A stretch of DNA of 64,000 bases from Flavobacterium phragmitis. GTDB lineage: Bacteria; Bacteroidota; Bacteroidia; Flavobacteriales; Flavobacteriaceae. Positions 33,869 through 43,182 of this stretch are shown here, one piece after another (position 1 is the stretch's first letter; each line of letters begins with the position of its first letter). Both the position numbers and the translations under genes were made by a program. The DNA lies in NCBI RefSeq assembly GCF_900112575.1, contig NZ_FOMH01000010.1, positions 152,164-216,163 of the forward strand. Reading direction: 5' to 3'. The notes beneath the pieces were generated by a model that was given only the letters and a program-made list of their open reading frames with translations, had not been told where the DNA came from and did no database searches.

Positions 33869-34837
33869 CTAAAGTCCAATTTGTGTTTTAATTTCTTCAA
33901 CTATTTTGCTCAAATCCAAACTATTTTGATGTGACCAAAGTTCGCTTTCTATTTTATTGTCTCTAATACAATTGTGGCATTCAATCGCTTCATGAGCATA
34001 TCCTTTTCCTAAAGCTGGCAGGCTGAAAACTGCTTCTTCTTTCTCATTTTCATACAAAGAATATCCATCTGCTATATACCAAGGCGCATTCAATTCTATT
34101 CTTCCTTCGGTTCCGCTTATAGAGGCTTTCATATCTGAATTTGAAACTATAGAAGCATGTAAAACCGATTGTGCTTTTTCATATTGCAAAATAATAGAAG
34201 TCTGTAAATCAACTTTATTTTTATGCATAACAGCTTTTGCCAAAACCTTCTTCGGATTCCCTAATACTAAATAGGAAAGAAACAAAGGATAAACTCCAAT
34301 ATCAAACAAAGCCCCCCCTCCGAGTTCTTTATCAAAAAGTCTCTTGTTTTCGGTTTCACTTCCGTAAAAAGCAAAATCGGCGTTTATGTAATTAACATTG
34401 CCAATTATTCCGTTATTCACCTTTTGCAAAACATCTTGAATAGACGGAATAAAACGTGTCCAAAAAGCTTCCATAAAAAACCTATTGCGTTTTTTAGAAG
34501 CTTCAATCATTCTCATGGCATCATGATAAGACAAGGCCATTGGTTTTTCGCATAAAACATGTTTTCCATTTTCTAGGGCTTTAATAGATAATTCGGCATG
34601 TGAGTTATGCGGTGTCGCAATATAAATAATCTCAACTTCCTGATCTTCAAAAATTAAATCGTAGGAATCGTATACTTTCAAAGCATTAAATTTTTCGGCA
34701 AACAGTTTTCCTTTTGCAAAATCTCTTGAAGCCACAGCTGTTAGTTCGGCATCTTCTAGCAATAACAAATCTGCAGCAAACTGACTTGCAATATTGCCAA
34801 GACCTATAATTCCCCATTTAATTTTGTTCTTTTCCAT
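33869..34837 (-). CDS. Gfo/Idh/MocA-family oxidoreductase
   Basis: 322-residue cytoplasmic NAD(P)-dependent dehydrogenase. Rossmann fold at the N-terminus (KWGIIGLGNIASQFAADLLL), the EKPMALSYHDA motif carrying the catalytic lysine of the family, and the GGGALFDIGVYPLFL C-terminal active-site block. Similar to trans-dihydrodiol dehydrogenase-like members acting on sugars or cyclitols. Divergent from amtB across a 317-bp region. Confidence 0.9.
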   Translation of the reverse strand: MEKNKIKWGIIGLGNIASQFAADLLLLEDAELTAVASRDFAKGKLFAEKFNALKVYDSYDLIFEDQEVEIIYIATPHNSHAELSIKALENGKHVLCEKPMALSYHDAMRMIEASKKRNRFFMEAFWTRFIPSIQDVLQKVNNGIIGNVNYINADFAFYGSETENKRLFDKELGGGALFDIGVYPLFLSYLVLGNPKKVLAKAVMHKNKVDLQTSIILQYEKAQSVLHASIVSNSDMKASISGTEGRIELNAPWYIADGYSLYENEKEEAVFSLPALGKGYAHEAIECHNCIRDNKIESELWSHQNSLDLSKIVEEIKTQIGL

Positions 34838-35047
34838 CCTTATATTTTAATCATCAAAATTGTTAAAAAGATTAAAAAAACTTCAAAGTGCAAAAACATC
34901 TGACGTTTTTAATCAACAAATATCCAATATATCGTAAAAAGTAACAATCAATTAACCTAAAAATTATCAAAAGTCCTATTAAGGAGAAAAAAAACGTTGC
35001 CGAATTATAAATTTTAAGTCTGTTTTAACAAATTCATGCAAAATTTA

Positions 35048-35106
35048 TAGGGGTCAAATTTTAAATTTAACAAAAATTAAACATTGAACCCTATTTTTTT
35101 AGGGGG
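35048..35106 (+). promoter_or_regulatory. candidate attenuator-like hairpins upstream of amtB
   Basis: TAGGGGTCAA (35048-35057) can pair with TTGAACCCTA (35084-35093, one mismatch), followed immediately by a run of T's, a terminator shape. The same CCCTA can instead pair with TAGGGG at 35100-35105. The two structures exclude each other, and no + strand gene ends upstream. Candidate -7 elements TAAGTCTG (35015) and TACTTTTA (35122) are both imperfect, so it is unclear whether this stretch is transcribed. Confidence 0.4.
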
Positions 35107-35154
35107 TATTAAATCATTTTATACTTTTATCAAAAATTTTAAAACTAAATAACT

Positions 35155-36471
35155 ATGCGAAAAATTATTTTAAGTGTGATTCTTATCACTATTTTGGTAC
35201 TAACCTTTATATCAAATTTTATCATCGCTGATAACCCAATTCCAGCAGAAGCTGTAAAGTTTGATACAGGAGATACTGCCTGGATGATCGTTGCAACTGC
35301 TTTTGTATTGTTAATGACTCCTGGTTTAGGATTTTTCTATGGAGGAATGGTAGGTAAGAAAAACGTAATTAGTACTATGCTTCAAAGTTTTATGGCAATG
35401 GTAATTGTTACTATTTTATGGACTGTTGTTGCTTTTGGATTAGCTTTTGGACCAACAATTGGAGGAATTATCGGAAATCCATCTTATAATTTATTCTTTC
35501 AGGGAGTTGGAACTAATACAGCTTGGAGCTTAGCACCAACTATTCCTTTTATATTATTCGCATTATTTCAGGCTAAATTTGCTATCATTACTCCTGCATT
35601 AATTACAGGTGCTTTTGCAGAACGTGTACGTTTCTGGGCTTATTTACTATTCATGGTTTTATTTATCTTATTCATATACACGCCGCTTGCTCACATGACA
35701 TGGCATCCTGATGGAATTTTCTTCAAAATGGGAGTTCTTGACTTCGCTGGTGGAACTGTAGTACACATGAGTGCTGGATGGGCTGCATTGGCTGGAGCAA
35801 TCTTCTTAGGAAAAAGAAAAGTTCAAAAAGTTAACCCTGCTAGAATTACTTATGTATTATTAGGGACTGGTTTACTTTGGTTCGGATGGTTTGGTTTCAA
35901 CGCTGGTTCTGCATTAGGAGCTAATGGTCTTGCTGCTCAAGCTTTAGGAACAACTACTGTTGCTGCAGCTGCTGCTGCAATGGCTTGGGTATTCCTTGAC
36001 AAAATTTTAGGACACAAATTATCTGCTCTTGGAGCTTGTATTGGAGCTGTTGTAGGTCTTGTTGCTATTACTCCTGCTGCTGGTTTCGTAAGTATCTCTC
36101 ACGCTATCTTCATCGGTTTATTCTCTGCAATTGTGAGTAACCTTGTAGTAAGCAAATTCCCTAAAGGAAAAATTGATGATGCTTTAGATGTATTCGCTTG
36201 TCACGGTGTTGGTGGTATGGTAGGTATGTTATTAACTGGTGTTTTTGCTTCAAAAGCTATCAACCCAGCTGTTGGAGACAACCAAGGTTTAATCTTCGGA
36301 ACTCCAACTTTGTTCCTTAACCAATTAACTGCTCTTGTTGTAGTATCTATCTTTGCTTTTGTTGCTTCTTATGTTTTATTCTTTATTGTAAACAAAATTA
36401 CTCCTTTAAGAGTTACTGAAGAAAAAGAAGACTTAGGATTAGATATCTCTCAACACGGAGAATTCTTGTAA
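35155..36471 (+). CDS. amtB: ammonium transporter (Amt/MEP/Rh)
   Basis: 438 residues with an N-terminal hydrophobic signal segment and eleven further membrane helices. Hallmarks: GLGFFYGGMVGKKN, QAKFAIITPALITGAFAER, DFAGGTVVHMSAGWAALAG with the first pore histidine, WFGWFGFNAGSALG, and DVFACHGVGGMVG with the second pore histidine. It takes up ammonium for the GltBD route encoded about 22 kb upstream. No glnB/glnK gene is adjacent, unlike in many bacteria. Monocistronic, with a strong terminator. Confidence 0.96.
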   Translation: MRKIILSVILITILVLTFISNFIIADNPIPAEAVKFDTGDTAWMIVATAFVLLMTPGLGFFYGGMVGKKNVISTMLQSFMAMVIVTILWTVVAFGLAFGPTIGGIIGNPSYNLFFQGVGTNTAWSLAPTIPFILFALFQAKFAIITPALITGAFAERVRFWAYLLFMVLFILFIYTPLAHMTWHPDGIFFKMGVLDFAGGTVVHMSAGWAALAGAIFLGKRKVQKVNPARITYVLLGTGLLWFGWFGFNAGSALGANGLAAQALGTTTVAAAAAAMAWVFLDKILGHKLSALGACIGAVVGLVAITPAAGFVSISHAIFIGLFSAIVSNLVVSKFPKGKIDDALDVFACHGVGGMVGMLLTGVFASKAINPAVGDNQGLIFGTPTLFLNQLTALVVVSIFAFVASYVLFFIVNKITPLRVTEEKEDLGLDISQHGEFL

Positions 36472-36498
36472 GATATTAATTTTCAATTTCATATTGAT

Positions 36499-36533
36499 AA
36501 AAAAGCGCTCTAAGCAATTAGAGCGCTTTTTTT
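36499..36533 (+). terminator. rho-independent terminator of amtB
   Basis: AAAAAGCGCTCTAA pairs with TTAGAGCGCTTTTTT around GCAA, 27 nt after the stop. Confidence 0.9.
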
Positions 36534-36692
36534 GATGCAATCTAATGAAATTCCACCTATAAAAAATTTCACAAACAAAACATTTTATAAATAAAACATC
36601 CCACTAATGAAACATTTCTACCGATGAAACATTCCTACGGAAGTAAATCGGTGTAAATAGTTTTACCTAAAAGCGAACAAATAATTATGCAA

Positions 36693-36727
36693 AAAAGGCT
36701 GTCTCAAAAATCGAGACAGTCTTTTTT
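36693..36727. repeat. terminator-like hairpin, duplicated unit 1
   Basis: AAAGGCTGTCTC and GAGACAGTCTTTT form a stem with A/T tails. With the upstream box ACCGATGAAACATTCC (about 36630) it makes a unit that repeats about 120 bp later. No ORF. Confidence 0.6.
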
Positions 36728-36814
36728 ACTTGAACTTTTTACCGATGAAACATTCCTCTGAATTGACTCACACTGCAAATAGTTCGCAATAAAAACAGAA
36801 AAAACAATTATATC

Positions 36815-36848
36815 AAAAAAGGGCCATCTCAAATGAGACAGCCCTTTT
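36815..36848. repeat. terminator-like hairpin, duplicated unit 2
   Basis: AAAAGGGCCATCTC pairs with GAGACAGCCCTTTT. It is again preceded by ACCGATGAAACATTCC (about 36740) and an AAATAGTT box. Second, diverged copy of the preceding unit; can terminate transcription in either direction. Confidence 0.6.
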
Positions 36849-36912
36849 ATTTGAATTAATTTTAACCCCCAAAGAAAAATTAATTTGTTAGAATAAAGTT
36901 TTTAAAGCCAAA

Positions 36913-37009
36913 AATTCTTAATTCTTAATTCTTAATTCTTAATTCTTAATTCTTAATTCTTAATTCTTAATTCTTAATTCTTAATTCTTAATTCTTAATT
37001 CTTAATTCT
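36913..37009. repeat. 7-bp tandem repeat (AATTCTT)n
   Basis: A perfect, uninterrupted array of AATTCTT, 13 full copies plus 6 bases (97 bp). It ends 6 bp before the stop of the minus-strand dsbD gene, thus in its 3' untranslated region and in the convergent gap with amtB. Confidence 0.97.
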
Positions 37010-37015
37010 AAAACA

Positions 37016-39106
37016 TTATTTAAAATTAGAAATTCCTTCTTTCAGCCATTGCAGATATTCTTCTGTACTAACGTAACTGATTGTTGGTTTAGTATTATTT
37101 AAATTATTTCCTTCTAAATCTGTAATCACATACAAAGGTTGTGTATTCGTTTTATATTTAGAAATCATGAAATCTGTCCATTTATCTCCTGCTGTAATGA
37201 TTTTATCTCCTGCAGCTGTAGTAAATTGTTCTTCTTTTGGAAGCTCACGCTTATCGTCAACATAAAGCGAAATCAACACCACATCATTTTTAAGAATTGG
37301 CAAAACTTCTGGTTCTGACCAAACGTTATTTTCCATTTTTCTGCAATTCACACAAGCATAACCTGTAAAATCGAGCATGATTGGTTTATTGATTTCTTTT
37401 GCATAAGCTAAACCATCTTCGTAATCATGGAAGACCATAATTCCATGTGGTCCCAATTCCGCTCCTGCAGGCAAACCTTTTGCATCAGTGTTTACAGCTG
37501 CATGACCTGACCCTCCAACTCCAAAAGGACTTTCGCTATATTGCGGTGGTGGTGGAAAAGCACTAATTAATTTTAATGGTGCTCCCCAAAGTCCAGGAAT
37601 TAAATACATCGTAAACACAAACGTTAACAATCCTAAATACAATCTTCCAACAGAAATATGCTGTATCGGACTATCGTGTGGCAATGTAATTTTCCCAAAT
37701 AAATATAAGGTCATTGCTCCAAAAATAGCAATCCAGATTGCGATGAAAACTTCTCTTTCTAAGAAATGCAATTGTAAAACCAAATCGGCATTGGATAAAA
37801 ATTTGAATGCTAAAGCTAATTCTAAAAATCCTAAAACCACTTTTACTGTATTTAACCAGCCTCCTGATTTTGGCAACGAATTCAACCAGCCTGGGAACAT
37901 TGCAAATAACATAAATGGAAGTGCTAATGCAGATGAAAATCCTAACATTCCAACAACTGGCGCAATTCCACCATTTGAAGCCGCTTCAACCAATAAAGTT
38001 CCAACAATTGGTCCTGTACAAGAAAACGATACAATTGCCAAAGCCAAAGCCATAAATAATATTCCGATTATCCCGCCTTTATCTGCTTGCTGATCTGCTT
38101 TATTTGCCCATGAATTTGGAAGCATAATTTCGAAAGCTCCTAAGAATGAAGTCGCAAAAATGATTAAAATCACAAAGAAAATCAAGTTAAACCAAACATC
38201 TGTTGACAAAGCATTTAAAGCATCGGCTCCAAATATTTTGGTTACAATTAAACCTAAAATTACATAGATAGCAATTATTGAAAGTCCATAAAAAATAGCA
38301 TTTCTAATTCCTTTTGCTCTGCTTTTACTTTGTTTGGTAAAGAAACTTACTGTCATCGGAATCATCGGGAAAACACAAGGCGTTAACAATGCTGCAAATC
38401 CTGATAAAAATGCAATAAAAAATATAGACCATAAACTTCTTGCTGGTGCCTGTACAGGAACTTCTTCTTTAGAAACCACTTCACTATCTGCTTTTTTAAC
38501 ATCAGATTTTGCTGTTTCTGCCACAACTGGTTTTACTGTATCTACTGCAATTCCAACTGTTTTGGTTTCGTCTAGTTTATCCTCTTTTACAACAGGAACA
38601 TCCTCTACTTTAAAAGTTGACGGAATTGCGATTGAGAATTTCTTGCTCGAATTGATACAAACTTCTTTACAAACCTGAAAATCAAAATCTACATCAACTG
38701 TTTTTAAGTTTGGATTAATGATTTTTATTTCCTGCTCTACATGAGCTTTTCCTTCAAAATAAGTTTCATCTACACCAAACACATCGTTGAAAGAAGTTTT
38801 TGTTTTGCCTTCTTTTGCTTTTCCAACTAATTCGTAATTTCCTTTCTGATTTTTAAAAGTAATTTCCAAAGCAAGAGGTCCGCCTTCTGGAGTAAATTGT
38901 GAATACATATGCCAGTCTTTTTCGATAACTGCATCGAAAATTAATACGGCATTATTTCCTTTCTTTTCAATTTTAGAAGTCCATTTTACTGGCTCTAATA
39001 TTTGAGCGTTACTTTTTGCAAAAGCAAAGAAAAACAAGAAAAGTAAAATAGTTTTAGTCCAAACGTTTTTAAACTGATTGTCCTTTAGAGTTTGAGTAAA
39101 GTTCAT
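37016..39106 (-). CDS. dsbD: thiol:disulfide interchange protein DsbD
   Basis: 696 residues. Signal peptide near residues 15-36, then the periplasmic DsbD-N domain (about 40-165) with the cysteine pair FQVCKEVC. The eight-helix CcdA-like membrane core follows, with TPCVFPMIPMTVSFF and SCTGPIVGTLL cysteines (about 235-500), then a C-terminal thioredoxin-like domain with DFTGYACVNCRKME (CxxC). DsbD moves electrons from cytoplasmic thioredoxin to periplasmic proteins. Its ATG overlaps the tilS stop by one base (TAATG), so the two are translationally coupled. The 7-bp array lies just behind its stop. Confidence 0.93.
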   Translation of the reverse strand: MNFTQTLKDNQFKNVWTKTILLFLFFFAFAKSNAQILEPVKWTSKIEKKGNNAVLIFDAVIEKDWHMYSQFTPEGGPLALEITFKNQKGNYELVGKAKEGKTKTSFNDVFGVDETYFEGKAHVEQEIKIINPNLKTVDVDFDFQVCKEVCINSSKKFSIAIPSTFKVEDVPVVKEDKLDETKTVGIAVDTVKPVVAETAKSDVKKADSEVVSKEEVPVQAPARSLWSIFFIAFLSGFAALLTPCVFPMIPMTVSFFTKQSKSRAKGIRNAIFYGLSIIAIYVILGLIVTKIFGADALNALSTDVWFNLIFFVILIIFATSFLGAFEIMLPNSWANKADQQADKGGIIGILFMALALAIVSFSCTGPIVGTLLVEAASNGGIAPVVGMLGFSSALALPFMLFAMFPGWLNSLPKSGGWLNTVKVVLGFLELALAFKFLSNADLVLQLHFLEREVFIAIWIAIFGAMTLYLFGKITLPHDSPIQHISVGRLYLGLLTFVFTMYLIPGLWGAPLKLISAFPPPPQYSESPFGVGGSGHAAVNTDAKGLPAGAELGPHGIMVFHDYEDGLAYAKEINKPIMLDFTGYACVNCRKMENNVWSEPEVLPILKNDVVLISLYVDDKRELPKEEQFTTAAGDKIITAGDKWTDFMISKYKTNTQPLYVITDLEGNNLNNTKPTISYVSTEEYLQWLKEGISNFK

Positions 39107-40416
39107 TATTGCAATTCTAATTTTAGTATATTATTTGTGGTTCGGTTAATTTTAAATCTTTCGTCCTGTCTCATTCCAACAATCCAGATTATTTGATCAT
39201 CAGAACATAAAATCCAAGTTTTTTCCTTTTCTATCAATGATAATTTTTCATCTTTAAAAAGCTTGCTTACTTTTTTTGATTTCCCATTCATTCCAAAAGG
39301 CTGAAAAACATCGCCTTCTTTCCATTTACGCAATAACAAGGGAAAGCGGATTTTATCGGCATCGACAAATATAACCTTATTTGAACCTAATGTTATGTGA
39401 CTAACGTTACAAAGAGACATTTTTAAGGGAAAATTAACTTCTGTATCGTTTTCATTAATTTCATATTCATCTTTTTCTGACGTTTCAGAAAACGGACTCA
39501 ATATCAGCGTTTCCCGATTTTTAAGCAATCTAAATGCTGCAGAAAAAATCTGTTTTCCCGACTGTCCTTCTACTAAATCATAAATGTCTTTCCACGCAGA
39601 GAAACCAAATTCATTTAACCATTGATACAAGTAAGATTTATAATTAGGCAGCTTTTTTAATTGATTTAAATCGAAATGAATATCCTCTTCTGCTTCTTTT
39701 GCCACCTGCTGATAAATCATAATCGAAGCATCTTCTACCATCTCTTGTGACTCTTGAAGAAACGATTGTGTTTTTTGAAAAGCATCCAAAAAATTAGGAT
39801 TGATTTCTTTTAAAACCGGAACTAAATCGTGGCGGATTTTATTTCTCAAATATTTGTTTGAAGCATTACTGCTGTCTTCACGCCATTCTATTTTATTTTC
39901 CTCGGCATATTTCAAGATTTCATCTCTTGAAAATGGCAGAAGTGGACGAATGATTTTATCGTTTTGCTCGGGAATTCCAGTTAAGCCTTCCAGACCAGTT
40001 CCGCGTGTTAGATTGATTATAAAAGTTTCCAGATTGTCATCGGCGTGATGAGCAGTTAAAATATAATCGAAGTTTTTTTCTTTCAGCAATTCATAAAACC
40101 AGCTGTAACGTAGTTCTCTTGCCGCAACCTGTGTTGATAGTTTATAATCTTTAGCAAAAGCTTCAGTATCAAAATGAGTCGCAAAAATTGGAATGTTATT
40201 TTGTTCACAATAGTTTTGAATGAATTCCTGATCGCCAAAACTTTCCAATCCGCGAAGCTGAAAATTACAATGCAAAACCGCAATTTCATAAGGCAGTTGA
40301 TGCAACAAATGCAGTAAAACCATACTATCCAATCCACCGCTGACCGCCAGAAAAAGCTTTTTTTCTGCTAGAAAAGGAAATTTTGAAACGATATGATTCT
40401 GAAATTTTGAAAACAT
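39106..40416 (-). CDS. tilS: tRNA(Ile)-lysidine synthetase
   Basis: 436 residues from ATG 40416. The frame is open to 40557, but the extra 47 residues are low-quality and translate the repeat-rich intergenic DNA. The PP-loop SGGLDSMVLLHLL binds ATP, HHADDNLETFIINLTRGTG is the second TilS block, REDSSNASNKYLRNKIRH follows, and the C-terminal domain ends with RKWKEGDVFQPFGM. It converts the wobble C of tRNA-Ile(CAU) to lysidine and is essential in most bacteria. Forms an operon with dsbD. Confidence 0.95.
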   Translation of the reverse strand: MFSKFQNHIVSKFPFLAEKKLFLAVSGGLDSMVLLHLLHQLPYEIAVLHCNFQLRGLESFGDQEFIQNYCEQNNIPIFATHFDTEAFAKDYKLSTQVAARELRYSWFYELLKEKNFDYILTAHHADDNLETFIINLTRGTGLEGLTGIPEQNDKIIRPLLPFSRDEILKYAEENKIEWREDSSNASNKYLRNKIRHDLVPVLKEINPNFLDAFQKTQSFLQESQEMVEDASIMIYQQVAKEAEEDIHFDLNQLKKLPNYKSYLYQWLNEFGFSAWKDIYDLVEGQSGKQIFSAAFRLLKNRETLILSPFSETSEKDEYEINENDTEVNFPLKMSLCNVSHITLGSNKVIFVDADKIRFPLLLRKWKEGDVFQPFGMNGKSKKVSKLFKDEKLSLIEKEKTWILCSDDQIIWIVGMRQDERFKINRTTNNILKLELQ

Positions 40417-40535
40417 CCGATAAAAGTAAAAAATTAAATTCGATCTATTTTTAAATGAAATGTTAAGTGATGTTTTTAGCCACGAATTACACCAATTTAC
40501 ACTAATTTTTTTCTTTAATACGAGATGAAAATATA

Positions 40536-40676
40536 GCCACAGATTAAAAGGATTCAAATGATTAAAAAATCTGTGTAAATCTTTTTAATCCTTTTAATCT
40601 GTGGCAAAAAAAAATAATTCGTGCAAATTCGTGCAATTGCTTCGCCAGTTCACTATCGCTCGGGTCGTGGCAACAT
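40536..40676. repeat. nested inverted repeats between pabB and tilS
   Basis: Perfect arms GCCACAGATTAAAAGGATT (40536-40554) and their complement (40587-40605) sit inside a looser CACGAATT...AATTCGTG pair (about 40481-40633). At 40617-40676 the CCCGAGCGATAGCGAAC repeat occurs on the minus strand, matching 13962-14020. Non-coding. Confidence 0.75.
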
Positions 40677-40679
40677 TTT

Positions 40680-41966
40680 TCACTGCAGAACTTCAAGCAT
40701 TGCCTTTGCCTTCAACAAACATTCTTCATATTCTTTTTCAGGAACTGATTGTGCTGTTATGGCGCTTCCAACCGAAAATGAAACATACTTATTTTCCTGA
40801 TTATACAAAATACTTCTAATTACAACATTGAAATCAAAATTCCCTTCTGGTGTAAAATATCCAACTGCACCGCTATACAAACCTCTTTTAGTTTCTTCTA
40901 AATTTTCTACAATCTGCATTACCGAGATTTTAGGCGCTCCAGTCATACTTCCCATAGGAAAAGTTGTTCTTAAAACGTCTACTACCGAATATTGCGGATC
41001 TAATTTTGAAGTCACAGTAGAAATCATTTGATGCACTTGTAGAAACGAATAAATACCACAAAGCTCTTCTACTTCTACTGAACCTTTTTGAGCTGTATGA
41101 GACAAATCATTTCGAACTAAATCAGTTATCATGATATTTTCTGCGCGTTCTTTTGCATCTGAAACTAAAATTGATTTTGATTTTTCATCTTCCTCTAAAT
41201 CCGAAAAACGCTTTGAAGTTCCCTTTATAGGCTGAGAAATAATTTTATCTCCAACTTTCTTCAAATAGCGTTCTGGAGAAGCGGAAAGCAAATATTGTTT
41301 GTAATTTTTAAAGAAAACCGAAAAAGGAGCTTTAGAAATTTCATTTAGTTTTTGGAATTTCTCGAGCGGATTTATAACGGCATTTTCAGCATAAAATTCC
41401 ATGCAGAAATTAGCTTCATACATATCTCCAATATGAATGTGCTCGAGCATTTTATTTACTTTTTGGATATATAAATCTTTAGAAATACGTTGCTTCACTT
41501 CTAAAGATTCCAAACTTTGGAATTTGGAATTTGGATTTTGAACTATTTCTTCAAAATCTTCCTCTACCTCATCATCACAAAGCATTAAATACTGTATTTC
41601 AAGCTGATTTCCCTTTAAAATAAAAATCTTTTTAGGCTGAAAGAAAAACAAATCAGGAAAATCTAATCCGTCAAAATTATTGGATTGAAGATTTTCGGTA
41701 TCGTTTTTAAGATCATAAGAAAGATAACCAAACAGCCAGTCTTTTGTGTTTTGCTGATATTGTTTTAAATCTTCAAAAGCATTATAATAGTCTGTTTTTA
41801 ATGACGTAAAAGCATCAACTGCCAATAAACAATCAAAACTGGAATATTGCTGCGGATAGGAATTGCTGTCTAAAAAAACGACTTCTCGAAACTGTTGCGC
41901 CCAATTTAAAAGCTGCTCTTTAAACACTTCCGGATGGGTAATATTTTTATGAATGGATACTCTCAA
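40680..41966 (-). CDS. pabB: aminodeoxychorismate synthase component I
   Basis: 428 residues from the TTG at 41966. The frame can start at another TTG (41990), but a TANNTTTG element overlaps that one and no ATG is available. Chorismate-binding enzyme family: ISQPIKGTSKRF, where PIKGT with lysine marks PabB rather than anthranilate synthase (which has A). Other blocks: DAKERAENIMITDLVRNDLS, FPMGSMTGAPKISVMQIV and GLYSGAVGYFTPEGNFDFNV. With PabA-type glutaminase it makes 4-amino-4-deoxychorismate for folate synthesis. No pabA or pabC is adjacent. Confidence 0.88.
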   Translation of the reverse strand: MRVSIHKNITHPEVFKEQLLNWAQQFREVVFLDSNSYPQQYSSFDCLLAVDAFTSLKTDYYNAFEDLKQYQQNTKDWLFGYLSYDLKNDTENLQSNNFDGLDFPDLFFFQPKKIFILKGNQLEIQYLMLCDDEVEEDFEEIVQNPNSKFQSLESLEVKQRISKDLYIQKVNKMLEHIHIGDMYEANFCMEFYAENAVINPLEKFQKLNEISKAPFSVFFKNYKQYLLSASPERYLKKVGDKIISQPIKGTSKRFSDLEEDEKSKSILVSDAKERAENIMITDLVRNDLSHTAQKGSVEVEELCGIYSFLQVHQMISTVTSKLDPQYSVVDVLRTTFPMGSMTGAPKISVMQIVENLEETKRGLYSGAVGYFTPEGNFDFNVVIRSILYNQENKYVSFSVGSAITAQSVPEKEYEECLLKAKAMLEVLQ

Positions 41967-41987
41967 AAACGAATAAATTTTAAACTT

Positions 41988-41995
41988 CAAAATTA
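41988..41995 (-). promoter_or_regulatory. pabB promoter, -7 element TAATTTTG
   Basis: Exact TANNTTTG match on the minus strand overlapping the upstream TTG codon at 41990. The transcription start would be near 41981, favouring translation from 41966. Confidence 0.45.
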
Positions 41996-42234
41996 CGACA
42001 AAAAATATCCTTCAATAAAGTAATCCGAAAAAAATATTGGCACACTTTTTAGTATATCGAATTAGTATTAATTATTAAAACTTTTCTTGCCTTTTGGTTA
42101 GAAAATTATTCTTGAAAAGAATGCTACAAATTTTTTTTAAAGTCTTAGATAAAATCATTTTAATCTGTGTTTAAAAAAATCAACATAAACAATAAGTTCA
42201 ATAATCATTTATTAATCAAATTTAAAAAACCATT

Positions 42235-43131
42235 ATGAAAACAATTGCAAAATTAGGATGGACTTCCTTGATTATTACCGCAGTATTATTTTCTTGCAAA
42301 AAAGCAGACTATAATCCAGCCGAAACAACTTCGGATGCTAAAATTTTAGCAGACAGCACAGCCATATCATCATCGGCAGCGGTTGAAAGAAAAGACAGCA
42401 AACAGAAATTCATTCGAACAGCTGATATCAAATTCAAGGTCAAAAATGTCGTCAAATCTACTTACGCAATTGAAAATGCAGTTCAAAAATTTGGAGGTTT
42501 TGTTACTTACACTAATCTTCAAAGCAATATTCTCGATCAGATTAAAACTAAAATCAGTCAGGACAGTACCTTAGAAACTACTAAATATGCTGTCGAGAAC
42601 AACATAACCATTCGCGTTCCAAACACGCAGCTTGATACTATTATTAAAAGTATTGCCAAGCAAATTGACTTTTTAGATTTCAGAGTCATTAAAGCCGATG
42701 ATGTTTCACTGAAATATCTCGCTAATGAGCTTTCTCAAAAAAGAAATGCAGCTTCTGCACAAAGAGTCGAAAACGCAATTGCTACTAAAGGCAAAAAAAT
42801 AAATGACATTATAGATGCCGAAAATACTTTAGACAATCAAAAAGAAGCTAGTGACAACCGCACAATAGAAAATTTATCGCTACAAGATCAGATTAATTTC
42901 AGCACCGTAACATTACAGATTTACCAAAACGAAACTATAAAGCAGGAAATTATTGCAGGTGAAAAAGATAGTACGTTTTACAAACCCAATTTAGGAATTC
43001 AAATTATCGATGCCCTAAAAAGTGGGTGGAATATTTTGCAGGCAATTTTAATTTTCTTTATAAATATATGGCCTATTATTCTTATTGGTTTGGGTGGATT
43101 TTTTCTTTACAAAAAATACTTTAAGAAATAA
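42235..43131 (+). CDS. DUF4349 domain-containing lipoprotein
   Basis: 298 residues. Lipobox VLFSC (Cys about 21), a Ser/Ala linker, then DUF4349: RTADIKFKVKNVVKSTYAIE, FGGFVTYTNLQS, ITIRVPNTQLDTIIKSI and a coiled-coil region (about 170-220) before TVTLQIYQNE. A C-terminal membrane helix (WNILQAILIFFINIWPIILI) and a KKYFKK anchor end it. The family is anchored at the inner membrane with an extracytoplasmic beta/coiled-coil module; the function is unknown. A lipobox together with a C-terminal helix is typical for this family. Confidence 0.87.
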   Translation: MKTIAKLGWTSLIITAVLFSCKKADYNPAETTSDAKILADSTAISSSAAVERKDSKQKFIRTADIKFKVKNVVKSTYAIENAVQKFGGFVTYTNLQSNILDQIKTKISQDSTLETTKYAVENNITIRVPNTQLDTIIKSIAKQIDFLDFRVIKADDVSLKYLANELSQKRNAASAQRVENAIATKGKKINDIIDAENTLDNQKEASDNRTIENLSLQDQINFSTVTLQIYQNETIKQEIIAGEKDSTFYKPNLGIQIIDALKSGWNILQAILIFFINIWPIILIGLGGFFLYKKYFKK

Positions 43132-43174
43132 GAAAACTGTTAAAAACGCAGCTGTTTAATAAGAAAAAATTCGT

Positions 43175-43182
43175 TATATTTG
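43175..43182 (+). promoter_or_regulatory. putative -7 element TATATTTG upstream of the DoxX gene
   Basis: Exact TANNTTTG match 160 nt before the DoxX ATG. If used, it gives an unusually long leader. The -33 element is weak. Confidence 0.35.

Noticed and set aside
36913..37009. CRISPR array
   Set aside because: Units are 7 bp, contiguous and without spacers, and no cas genes are present.
38334..38678. 114-codon + strand frame within dsbD
   Set aside because: Antisense shadow; Thr/Ser-rich translation typical of reversed Bacteroidetes coding DNA.
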